DNA of 34,090 nt from Halanaerobiales bacterium (GTDB taxonomy: Bacteria > Bacillota_F > Halanaerobiia > Halanaerobiales > DTU029): positions 1-34,090 of the forward strand of contig JADQBV010000090.1 of assembly GCA_016278415.1 (NCBI GenBank), read 5' to 3'. Shown piece by piece: positions 27,393-34,090 of the stretch. The stretch's first letter is position 1. Each line of letters starts with the position of its first letter. The notes beneath the pieces were generated by a model. That model ran no database searches. It was not told the origin of the DNA and worked only from the letters and a program-made list of their open reading frames with translations. Both the position numbers and the translations under genes were made by a program.

Positions 27393-28745
27393 ATGCATAA
27401 ATCTTTATTAAGGTTATTAATTATAATTATACTGATATTATATATATCACTTCCTATACTGTCAGTTGAAGTTGAGAATGAATATACCATTGATACAAAT
27501 AAAACTTATCAGGAGATGGTGGGTTTTGGGGCTTCTATAGCCTGGTATGATAATTTCTTGACGGCGCATCCTAATAAAGAAGAGATATATGATGTTATAT
27601 TTGAGGAGTTGGGTTTAGATATTTTACGTTTGCAGAATTGGTATGGTAAACGTAGTAGAGTGGGTGAATACACTGAAGAGATTGTTGAAGAGGCAGAAAA
27701 ATCTTTAGGCTATCCTGTGAAGATTTTAATAACATCATGGGCACCACCACGGGAATTAAAGAGCAATGATGATGTAAAGAATGGTGGTACATTAAAGAAA
27801 GTAAATGGGGAGTATGTTTATGATCAGTTTGCTGACTATTGGTATGATTCTTTGAAGGCCTACGAAAAAGTAGGTATAGTTGCTGATTATATTAGCATAC
27901 AAAATGAGCCTGATTATGAAGCCGATTGGAATTCCTGTCTTTTTATGCCTACTGAGACAGATGAATTTGCTGGGTATGATAAGGCCCTAGATGCAGTGTA
28001 CAAAAAGTTAAATAAAGAAATGGAGGATCCACCTAAATTATTAGGTCCTGAAACTATTGGGATGGGTTATACTGAGTTTTATAATTATCTGGAAGAAATG
28101 AATATAGATTATATATATGGAATTGCTCATCACTTATATAGAGGGGGAACTCATTCTAACCCCACATCTTTTCGTTATAATATGCAGCAATTAGATAAAA
28201 AATATAAGGATATGCCAAAATTTCAAACAGAATTTGAACGTGGTGATAACGGATTTAAAACAGCCTGGTTGATTCATAATGCACTTACAGAAGAGAATGT
28301 TAATGCATATCTATATTGGGATTTAATTTGGGATAATGGTGGACTGGTAGTTTTAGAAAATCCCTGGTTTAAAACTCAATGGAGGACTGATAAGGGATAT
28401 TATAAATCAGAAGAGTATTATGCATTACAGCATTATTCTAAATTTATAGGAAAAGGATATAAAAGGGTTGATGTTAATGGTGGTTCTAACAAAATAAAAG
28501 TGTCAGCTTTTATTTCCCCTGACAAAAAGGAATTAGTTTTTGTTGCTATTAATACACTCATTTTAGAGAAAGAAATTACACTAACCTTTCCTAATTTTAT
28601 GATATTAGATACCGAAATATATCAATCAGTCTTTGTAAATGATGGTGAAAAGTTTGTTGAACTTGGTCCATTAAAAGAAAATAAAAAAATTTCAATACCA
28701 GCACATTCTATGGTAACATTAAAAATTAAGGGTGAGCTTAATTAA
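27393..28745 (+). CDS. GH30 xylanase (probable glucuronoxylanase), exported
   Basis: 450 residues. Signal peptide about 1-24 (hydrophobic LLRLLIIIILILYISLPILS), then a GH30 barrel followed by a beta-sandwich tail (about 370-450). Acid/base Glu172 in ISIQNEPD and nucleophile Glu280 in FQTEFERGD; GFGASIAWYDNF near 44-55 is the typical entry strand. GH30 enzymes of xylan loci often require a methylglucuronic acid side chain, and the GH115 and uxuA genes nearby fit that. The residues that bind the uronate cannot be located with certainty, so subfamily 8 is only probable. With the exported GH10 it forms the extracytoplasmic attack. Start ATG after AAAAGGGGGAG. Confidence 0.87.
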   Translation: MHKSLLRLLIIIILILYISLPILSVEVENEYTIDTNKTYQEMVGFGASIAWYDNFLTAHPNKEEIYDVIFEELGLDILRLQNWYGKRSRVGEYTEEIVEEAEKSLGYPVKILITSWAPPRELKSNDDVKNGGTLKKVNGEYVYDQFADYWYDSLKAYEKVGIVADYISIQNEPDYEADWNSCLFMPTETDEFAGYDKALDAVYKKLNKEMEDPPKLLGPETIGMGYTEFYNYLEEMNIDYIYGIAHHLYRGGTHSNPTSFRYNMQQLDKKYKDMPKFQTEFERGDNGFKTAWLIHNALTEENVNAYLYWDLIWDNGGLVVLENPWFKTQWRTDKGYYKSEEYYALQHYSKFIGKGYKRVDVNGGSNKIKVSAFISPDKKELVFVAINTLILEKEITLTFPNFMILDTEIYQSVFVNDGEKFVELGPLKENKKISIPAHSMVTLKIKGELN

Positions 28746-28779
28746 AACACCTCTATATTGAATAGTTTTACAATTGATT

Positions 28780-28793
28780 TATTAGCGCTTTCA
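28780..28793. promoter_or_regulatory. Possible CcpA (cre) site, weak
   Basis: Read on the - strand the bases are TGAAAGCGCTAATA, close to the catabolite-control consensus (TGAAARCGYTWWCA type) except at the last positions. It lies just before the ribosome site of the deacetylase gene. Repression of the distal genes by preferred sugars would fit, but a single imperfect site is weak evidence. Confidence 0.3.
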
Positions 28794-28810
28794 AAAGGAG
28801 ATATAAAAAT

Positions 28811-29608
28811 ATGCAAATATCATTCAACTACTATCCTGACGGAAAGAAAAAAGCATTAACTATGAGTTATGATGATGGTCAAATATATGATAGAAGGCTT
28901 GTTGAGATTTTTAATAAATATGGAATTAAAGGTACCTTCCACTTAAATTCTGCCAAACTTGATTCAGAGCCTTTTTTAAACAGTGATGAGATAAGTGATT
29001 TATTTGAAGGACATGAGATCTCTGCCCATTCACTGAATCATCCATCTCTTACCATGATACCTAATGAAACATTAGTAGATGAAATAATTGTAGACAGAAA
29101 GCAATTAGAGGACTTGGCAAATTATATAGTCCGTGGTATGTCATATCCTTTTGGGGACTATAACAAAAATTTAATAGAAACTCTTCCCTTACTTGGTATT
29201 GAATATTCTAGAACAGTAAATTCACATGGAAATTTTAATCTTCCTGAAAACTTTTTAGCCTGGGACCCCACATGCCATCATGACCAAAATTTAATAGAAA
29301 AATATAAGGAATTTAAAAACCTTAGTGAATGGAAACAAATGCCCTTATTTTATGTCTGGGGACATAGTTTTGAATTTGATAGAAATGATAACTGGGATTT
29401 AATCGAAGAGTTTTGTAAAATGATAGCAGATGATGATTTAATATGGTATGCAAGTAACATTGAAATCCTTGATTATATAAAGGCATTAAGGAATTTAAAA
29501 TTTAGTATTAATAGAGATATTTTATTTAACCCATCTGCTACCACTGTTTGGATAGGTGTTGAGGGGCAAGCAGTAAAAATTGAGCCTGGACAAAGTCTAG
29601 CACTATAA
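28811..29608 (+). CDS. CE4-like polysaccharide deacetylase, cytoplasmic
   Basis: 265 residues, no signal peptide. It has a NodB-type fold: TMSYDDG at 17-23 (Asp21 as base, Asp22 as metal ligand), then HSLNH at 73-77 with the two metal histidines, and RGMSYPFGDYN as motif 3. Family members remove acetyl groups from chitin-type sugars, peptidoglycan or xylan. Here, between exported xylanase and glucuronidase genes, removal of acetyl groups from imported xylo-oligosaccharides is the natural guess, though it is not shown by the sequence. The tail beyond about residue 225 looks like a small beta domain. ATG follows AAAAGGAG. Confidence 0.8.
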   Translation: MQISFNYYPDGKKKALTMSYDDGQIYDRRLVEIFNKYGIKGTFHLNSAKLDSEPFLNSDEISDLFEGHEISAHSLNHPSLTMIPNETLVDEIIVDRKQLEDLANYIVRGMSYPFGDYNKNLIETLPLLGIEYSRTVNSHGNFNLPENFLAWDPTCHHDQNLIEKYKEFKNLSEWKQMPLFYVWGHSFEFDRNDNWDLIEEFCKMIADDDLIWYASNIEILDYIKALRNLKFSINRDILFNPSATTVWIGVEGQAVKIEPGQSLAL

Positions 29609-29758
29609 CTTACACTAATCCTTTTATCCTTTCGAGATATGTTCTACAACACTGGTTCTATAACTTATACTTCTAAATATACTTCTGTAATAAAAGTTCA
29701 CAGTATATAGATTAACTAGAAGACTTTTTGTGGAAATTACGGACAAGGGGAAAAAACT

Positions 29759-32593
29759 ATGATTACTTTTAAAAGTAAAGAAAAGAATAGATCTGATTTT
29801 ACACTAGTCAAAAATGATATTTTAGCTGATCTGTTCGTTGAAGAGGGAGATTTTTGGGGTGTTAAGAGGGCAACAGAAGATTTAAAAAACGATCTTAACA
29901 GGGTAACATTACGAGCTCCTAAGATTAAAGATGATAAGAATAATCTTTCTAAACAAACTATATTTATAGGTACTATCGGGAAAAGTAAGATTATAGATAG
30001 TTTAAATAAAGAAGGAAAGTTAGACCTTGATAATGTAATTAATAAGTGGGAATCATTTACCATACAAGTGATAAATAATCCTTTACCTAATGTAGAGAAA
30101 GGACTTGTTATTGCTGGTAGTGATAAGAGAGGTACTATATTTGGAATATATGAATTGTCACAACAGATTGGTGTCTCTCCATGGTATTGGTGGGCTGATG
30201 TAGCAGTTGAACGACAAAGAAATATTTACGTGAAAGCAGGTACATATAAATACGGTGAACCATCTGTTAAATATCGAGGGTTATTTTTGAATGATGAGGC
30301 TCCTAGCCTTACCACCTGGGTTGAAAAAAAGTATGGTAGTTTTAATCACCACTTTTATGTAAGGGTATTTGAGCTTTTGTTGAGACTAAAAGCAAATTAT
30401 TTATGGCCTGCTATGTGGAAGCCAAGGGTTTTTAATGAAGAGGACAAATTGAATCCTAAAATGGCTGATAAATATGGTATTGTGATGGGAACCTCACACC
30501 ATGAACCAATGATGCGGAGTTGGGAAGAATGGGGTAAAGTCGGAAAAGGTGATTGGAATTATATTAGTAACAATAAAAATATATATCAATTTTGGCAAGC
30601 TGGTTTAAAAAGGGTAAAAGACTATGAAGGTATTGTTACCGTAGGTATGCGTGGAGATGGTGATGAAGCTATGGTTGAAGACGAAAGTTCTAAGGAAGGT
30701 AGACCTATTTTAGAAAAGATAATAAATGACCAGCGTGAAATAATAGCAGAACTAGTTGATGATGATGTTTCTAATGTTCCTCAATTATTAGCACTATATA
30801 AAGAAGTCCAGGGGTTTTATGAAAAAGGTTTGAAGATACCTGAAGATATAACCTTATTACTTGCTGATGATAATTTTGCTAATATCCGAATGTTGCCTAC
30901 AAAAGAAAAACGGCACCGTGTAGGTGGTTATGGCATGTATTATCATTTTGATTATGTTGGAGGTCCCAGATCCTATCAATGGATTAATACTGTTCCCTTA
31001 CAGAAAATATGGGAGCAGATGCAGATGACTTATCATTATGGAGTGGAAAGAATCTGGATTGTAAATGTTGGTGATCTTAAGCCAATGGAACTACCCATAG
31101 ATTTTTTCCTGGAGATGGCCTGGGCCATAGATAAATGGGGTCATGGAGATATAAATAAATATGCTTGCGATTGGGCTAGAAAACAATTCGGAGATAAATA
31201 TGCAGAAGAAATTTCAGAAATATTACTTAAATACACTAAATATAATGGAAGAAGAAAACCTGAGCTAGTAGATGAGAAAACATATAGTCTAATAAATTAT
31301 TGTGAAGCAGAAAGGGTATTAGCAGATTATGATAATATTGTTGAGAAAGCAGAAAAAATCTATAATGATTTATCAATGGAAAAGAATGATGCTTTTTATC
31401 AGTTAGTTTTATATCCTTGTAGGGCTAGTAGAAATGTATTAAAAATGCATATATTTGCTGCTAAAAACAAGTTTTATTATGAACAAGGTAGGATAGTTGC
31501 AAATGACTTTGATGATTTAACAGAAGCGGTATATGAAAATGAAGCTGCAGATACAGAATACTATAATAAAGAAATGTCTAATGGTAAATGGGATGGGATG
31601 ATGCTTCAGCCACATATAGGGAAATCTAACTGGCGAGGACCTACTAAGAATATTATGCCTGATGTTCAAAGGATTAATATAAGTACTTCATCAGCAGAGA
31701 TGGGTGTTTACCTTGAAGGTGATCATCAAGCCCTAAGAGATGAGGACAAGACGGCTTCGTTAGCAAATTTTAGCGTGTATGAAAATGATAAGTTTTATTT
31801 TGAAATTTTTAATAAAGGAAAAGAAGCTTTTCAATTTAATATTACTGTAAAAGATTCCTGGATAAATTTAAGCAAATTAAAAGGAAGTATAGATAAGCAG
31901 GAAAGAATCTGGATCAGTATAGATTGGGATGCTGTTCCTAAGGGAAAAGATATCAAAAGTGAAATGACTATAATGGGTACAGGAAAAGAATTTATAGTTG
32001 GACTAAGTGTCTTTAATCCTGTTCAGCCTGAGATATCTGGATTAGAAGAAATGACGTTTGTAGAGAGTAATGGATATATATCAATTGAAGCTGAACATTA
32101 TTATAAGAAAGAGTCATTTAATGGTGTTTCGTGGGAGAAGATAGATGATTACGGCAGGACATTGTCTTCTTTATTTGTTTCACCAAGCACTGCTGAAAGT
32201 GTAGTAGAGGCTACCCAAGGACCTTTCTTAGAATATAAAGTTTATCTTTTTACTACAGGTAAGGTGAAAGCTACTGTATATACAGCACCAAGTCTAAATA
32301 TAAACCGGGATCATGGCTTAAGATATGCCATTTCTTTTGATGATAAGGAAGTAGAGATTGTAGATACTTTTCCAAAGGAATATGATGGCCATCATTCATG
32401 CCCTTATTGGTGTGAAAGTGTTATGGAGAATGTACATAAGACTAAATCAATTCACCATATTGACAAAACTGGTTTTCATACACTTAAGATTAGAATGATA
32501 GACCCTGGGTTTGTTATACAGAAAATTGTCCTTGATCTAGGTGGGTTAAAGGACAGTTACTTAGGTCCACCAGAGAGTTTTTATAAAAAATAG
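29759..32593 (+). CDS. GH115 xylan alpha-1,2-glucuronidase, cytoplasmic
   Basis: 944 residues, without a signal peptide. It removes 4-O-methyl-glucuronic or glucuronic acid from xylan chains. Family blocks: SDKRGTIFGIYELS (121-134), PWYWWADV (141-148), LKANYLWPAMWKPR and GTSHHEPMMRSWEEW in the barrel, GMRGDGDEAM, and a C-terminal beta domain with PHIGKSNWRGP and ISIEAEHYY. Length is typical of the family. Unlike GH67, which works on terminal residues of short products, GH115 can act on internal side chains, so longer decorated oligosaccharides may be imported. The 150 bases before the gene have no clear promoter. Start ATG after AAGGGG. Released glucuronate would need an isomerase and reductase encoded elsewhere before reaching UxuA. 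Confidence 0.93.
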   Translation: MITFKSKEKNRSDFTLVKNDILADLFVEEGDFWGVKRATEDLKNDLNRVTLRAPKIKDDKNNLSKQTIFIGTIGKSKIIDSLNKEGKLDLDNVINKWESFTIQVINNPLPNVEKGLVIAGSDKRGTIFGIYELSQQIGVSPWYWWADVAVERQRNIYVKAGTYKYGEPSVKYRGLFLNDEAPSLTTWVEKKYGSFNHHFYVRVFELLLRLKANYLWPAMWKPRVFNEEDKLNPKMADKYGIVMGTSHHEPMMRSWEEWGKVGKGDWNYISNNKNIYQFWQAGLKRVKDYEGIVTVGMRGDGDEAMVEDESSKEGRPILEKIINDQREIIAELVDDDVSNVPQLLALYKEVQGFYEKGLKIPEDITLLLADDNFANIRMLPTKEKRHRVGGYGMYYHFDYVGGPRSYQWINTVPLQKIWEQMQMTYHYGVERIWIVNVGDLKPMELPIDFFLEMAWAIDKWGHGDINKYACDWARKQFGDKYAEEISEILLKYTKYNGRRKPELVDEKTYSLINYCEAERVLADYDNIVEKAEKIYNDLSMEKNDAFYQLVLYPCRASRNVLKMHIFAAKNKFYYEQGRIVANDFDDLTEAVYENEAADTEYYNKEMSNGKWDGMMLQPHIGKSNWRGPTKNIMPDVQRINISTSSAEMGVYLEGDHQALRDEDKTASLANFSVYENDKFYFEIFNKGKEAFQFNITVKDSWINLSKLKGSIDKQERIWISIDWDAVPKGKDIKSEMTIMGTGKEFIVGLSVFNPVQPEISGLEEMTFVESNGYISIEAEHYYKKESFNGVSWEKIDDYGRTLSSLFVSPSTAESVVEATQGPFLEYKVYLFTTGKVKATVYTAPSLNINRDHGLRYAISFDDKEVEIVDTFPKEYDGHHSCPYWCESVMENVHKTKSIHHIDKTGFHTLKIRMIDPGFVIQKIVLDLGGLKDSYLGPPESFYKK

Positions 32594-32720
32594 TAAGTAT
32601 ATATTAAATTTTTAATAGTACAAACTTCTTATATTTTTTTCCACAGTTGAGAATATAATATTGCAATTTTTAACATTGAAATAGACTAAATAAAAATATA
32701 ATATAAAAGGAGAGATTATT

Positions 32721-33860
32721 TTGTCTAATAAAAAAGGAGCATTTTATACAGGAGAGTACCGAAACGTATTTAAGGAATATGGCTACTCAGAAACTGAGAT
32801 TGAAGAAAAGGTAAAAAACACCTGGCATGAATTGTTTTTTAGTGATGGGAAATTAAGGTTTTATGAGACAGTAGGAGAAGATATGGGTTATGTTACTGAT
32901 ACCGGTAACAACGATGTCAGAACTGAAGGTATGTCTTATGGGATGATGATAGCTGTACAGATGGATGATAAGGATGTATTTGATAGACTCTGGAAGTGGA
33001 CAAAAACCTATATGTGGCATGATAGTGGTAACTATAAAGGATATTTTGCCTGGTCATGTGATCTTAATGGAAATAGAAATGCCCAGGGTCCAGCACCAGA
33101 TGGTGAAGAGTACTTTGCCATGGCTTTATTATTTGCTTCAAATAAATGGGGCGATGGACCAGAACCATTTAATTATAGTGAGCAAGCAAAGGATATCTTA
33201 CATGAAGTAGTTCATAAAGGTGAAAACGGAAAATCAGGAGATCCGATGTGGGATCCAGAGAATAAATTAATTAAGTTTATTCCAGAGTGCGATTTTAGTG
33301 ATCCTTCTTATCATCTACCACATTTCTATGAATTGTTTTCTCTTTGGGGTAACCCTGAAGATAGTGAATTTTGGGCAGAGGCAGCTCAAGCTAGTAGGGA
33401 ATATCTAAAAAAAGCCTGTCACCCTGAAACTGGTTTATCAGCAGAATATGCCCATTATGATGGTAGTCCAGAAAAAAGTCGAGGACATGGAGATTTTTAT
33501 AGTGATGCATATCGTGTTGCTATGAATATTGCTGTAGATTATGAATGGTTTAAGGCCGATTCATGGCAGAGAGAACAAGCGAAGAACATTCAATCTTTTT
33601 TTGTTGATAAAGATAGAGAAGACTTTACAAAATATTCTATTGATGGCAAAGAACTTGATATGCCAGATTACTTGCATGATGTTGCTTTAATTGCAACAAA
33701 CGCAATGGCTTCCCTGGCTAATGATGGTTCAGTAGCAAAAAAATCTGTTGATCGATTTTGGAATACTCCACTTCGTACAGATGAAAGACGTTATTACGAT
33801 AATTTCCTTTATTTATTCTGTTTATTAGCGTTAAGTGGCAATTTTAAAATATTGAGTTAA
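32721..33860 (+). CDS. GH8 reducing-end xylose-releasing exo-oligoxylanase
   Basis: 379 residues, no signal peptide, (alpha/alpha)6 barrel of GH8. It matches the Rex type of enzyme known from Bacillus halodurans: general acid Glu69 in RTEGMSYGMM, DGEEYFAMALLFA near 127-139, and Asp262 in FYSDAYRVAMN, positions that correspond to Glu70 and Asp263 of Rex. It takes single xylose units from the reducing end of xylo-oligosaccharides and completes the intracellular set that attacks from both ends (GH43 and GH3 from the non-reducing end). TTG start, 9 bases after AAAAGGAG. Last gene of the visible cluster. Confidence 0.92.
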   Translation: MSNKKGAFYTGEYRNVFKEYGYSETEIEEKVKNTWHELFFSDGKLRFYETVGEDMGYVTDTGNNDVRTEGMSYGMMIAVQMDDKDVFDRLWKWTKTYMWHDSGNYKGYFAWSCDLNGNRNAQGPAPDGEEYFAMALLFASNKWGDGPEPFNYSEQAKDILHEVVHKGENGKSGDPMWDPENKLIKFIPECDFSDPSYHLPHFYELFSLWGNPEDSEFWAEAAQASREYLKKACHPETGLSAEYAHYDGSPEKSRGHGDFYSDAYRVAMNIAVDYEWFKADSWQREQAKNIQSFFVDKDREDFTKYSIDGKELDMPDYLHDVALIATNAMASLANDGSVAKKSVDRFWNTPLRTDERRYYDNFLYLFCLLALSGNFKILS

Positions 33861-33995
33861 GATAGCCTTAATTTATTTGTAAATTTGTAGTAATTATCAG
33901 TTGTAATTAACGTTAATAGACAAACAAGATTTAGTGAAATTAAATAAAACAAGACTTAGTAAAACAAAACAGAACAAGAAATATATGTAAATTGC

Positions 33996-34005
33996 AAACC
34001 GGTTT
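33996..34005. promoter_or_regulatory. AAACCGGTTT operator upstream of a gene beyond the right edge
   Basis: Perfect palindrome in the 230-base stretch after the GH8 gene, which holds no other signal apart from a weak 5-bp stem at the GH8 stop codon. It implies that the next gene to the right belongs to the same regulon, if it is on the + strand. Confidence 0.72.
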
Positions 34006-34090
34006 ATAAATTAGATTACCACTCACATTAGTAGGTATATTAAAAATCATATAATTATTAAGGTGATATCTATATTTTATAAGGTTGTAT

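Noticed and set aside
32676..32702. TTGAAA and TATAAT before the GH8 gene as a promoter
   Set aside because: Spacer is only 15 bases, and the start would fall within the ribosome site; AT-richness makes such matches common.

Overview
The window looks like a chromosomal segment of an AT-rich, anaerobic, probably diderm Firmicute. Halanaerobiales of the Halocella/Iocasia/Halanaerobium type are my best guess. The reasons are Firmicute-style ribosome binding sites (GGAGG, AGGGGG), consensus housekeeping promoters, and two sugar-binding proteins with ordinary Sec signal peptides but no lipobox cysteine, which fits a cell with a periplasm. The taxonomic assignment is inference. No rRNA, tRNA, insertion sequence or CRISPR array was seen.

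Region 1 (1-4870) is housekeeping. It holds the 3' part of a steA-like gene, a MctB/SteB-like membrane coiled-coil protein, a family 2 glycosyltransferase and a short MraY/WecA-like phosphoglycosyltransferase. Next comes a stretch of about 600 bases without a gene. It starts with a perfect TTGACA-17-TATAAT promoter and is full of paired helices and internal repeats, so it probably encodes a large structured RNA (OLE RNA is one candidate class, unproven). argF, a small membrane protein gene and a clear intrinsic terminator follow.

Region 2 (4880-34090) is a glucuronoxylan utilisation locus with every gene on the + strand. A LacI-type regulator comes first, then mannonate dehydratase (uxuA) and a cytoplasmic GH3 beta-xylosidase. 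A strong promoter with two operators then drives a long transport block: a solute-binding protein, an NHL-TPR-YIP1 membrane protein, a DUF5696-like exported protein, a permease pair, a 1002-residue binding protein fused to jelly-roll domains, and a second permease pair. The enzymes follow: GH10 without and GH10 with a signal peptide, GH43, exported GH30, a CE4-like deacetylase, GH115 alpha-glucuronidase and GH8 exo-oligoxylanase.

Working model: the exported GH10 and GH30 cut (methylglucurono)xylan outside the cytoplasm. The two permease pairs, powered by an ATPase that is not in the window, import fairly long decorated oligosaccharides. Inside, GH115 removes (methyl)glucuronate, and GH8, GH10, GH43 and GH3 reduce the backbone to xylose, while UxuA handles the glucuronate branch. 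The palindrome AAACCGGTTT occurs upstream of lacI, uxuA, the transport operon (twice) and the unseen gene at the right edge, with a near match inside the GH43 gene. It is very probably the operator of the local LacI protein.
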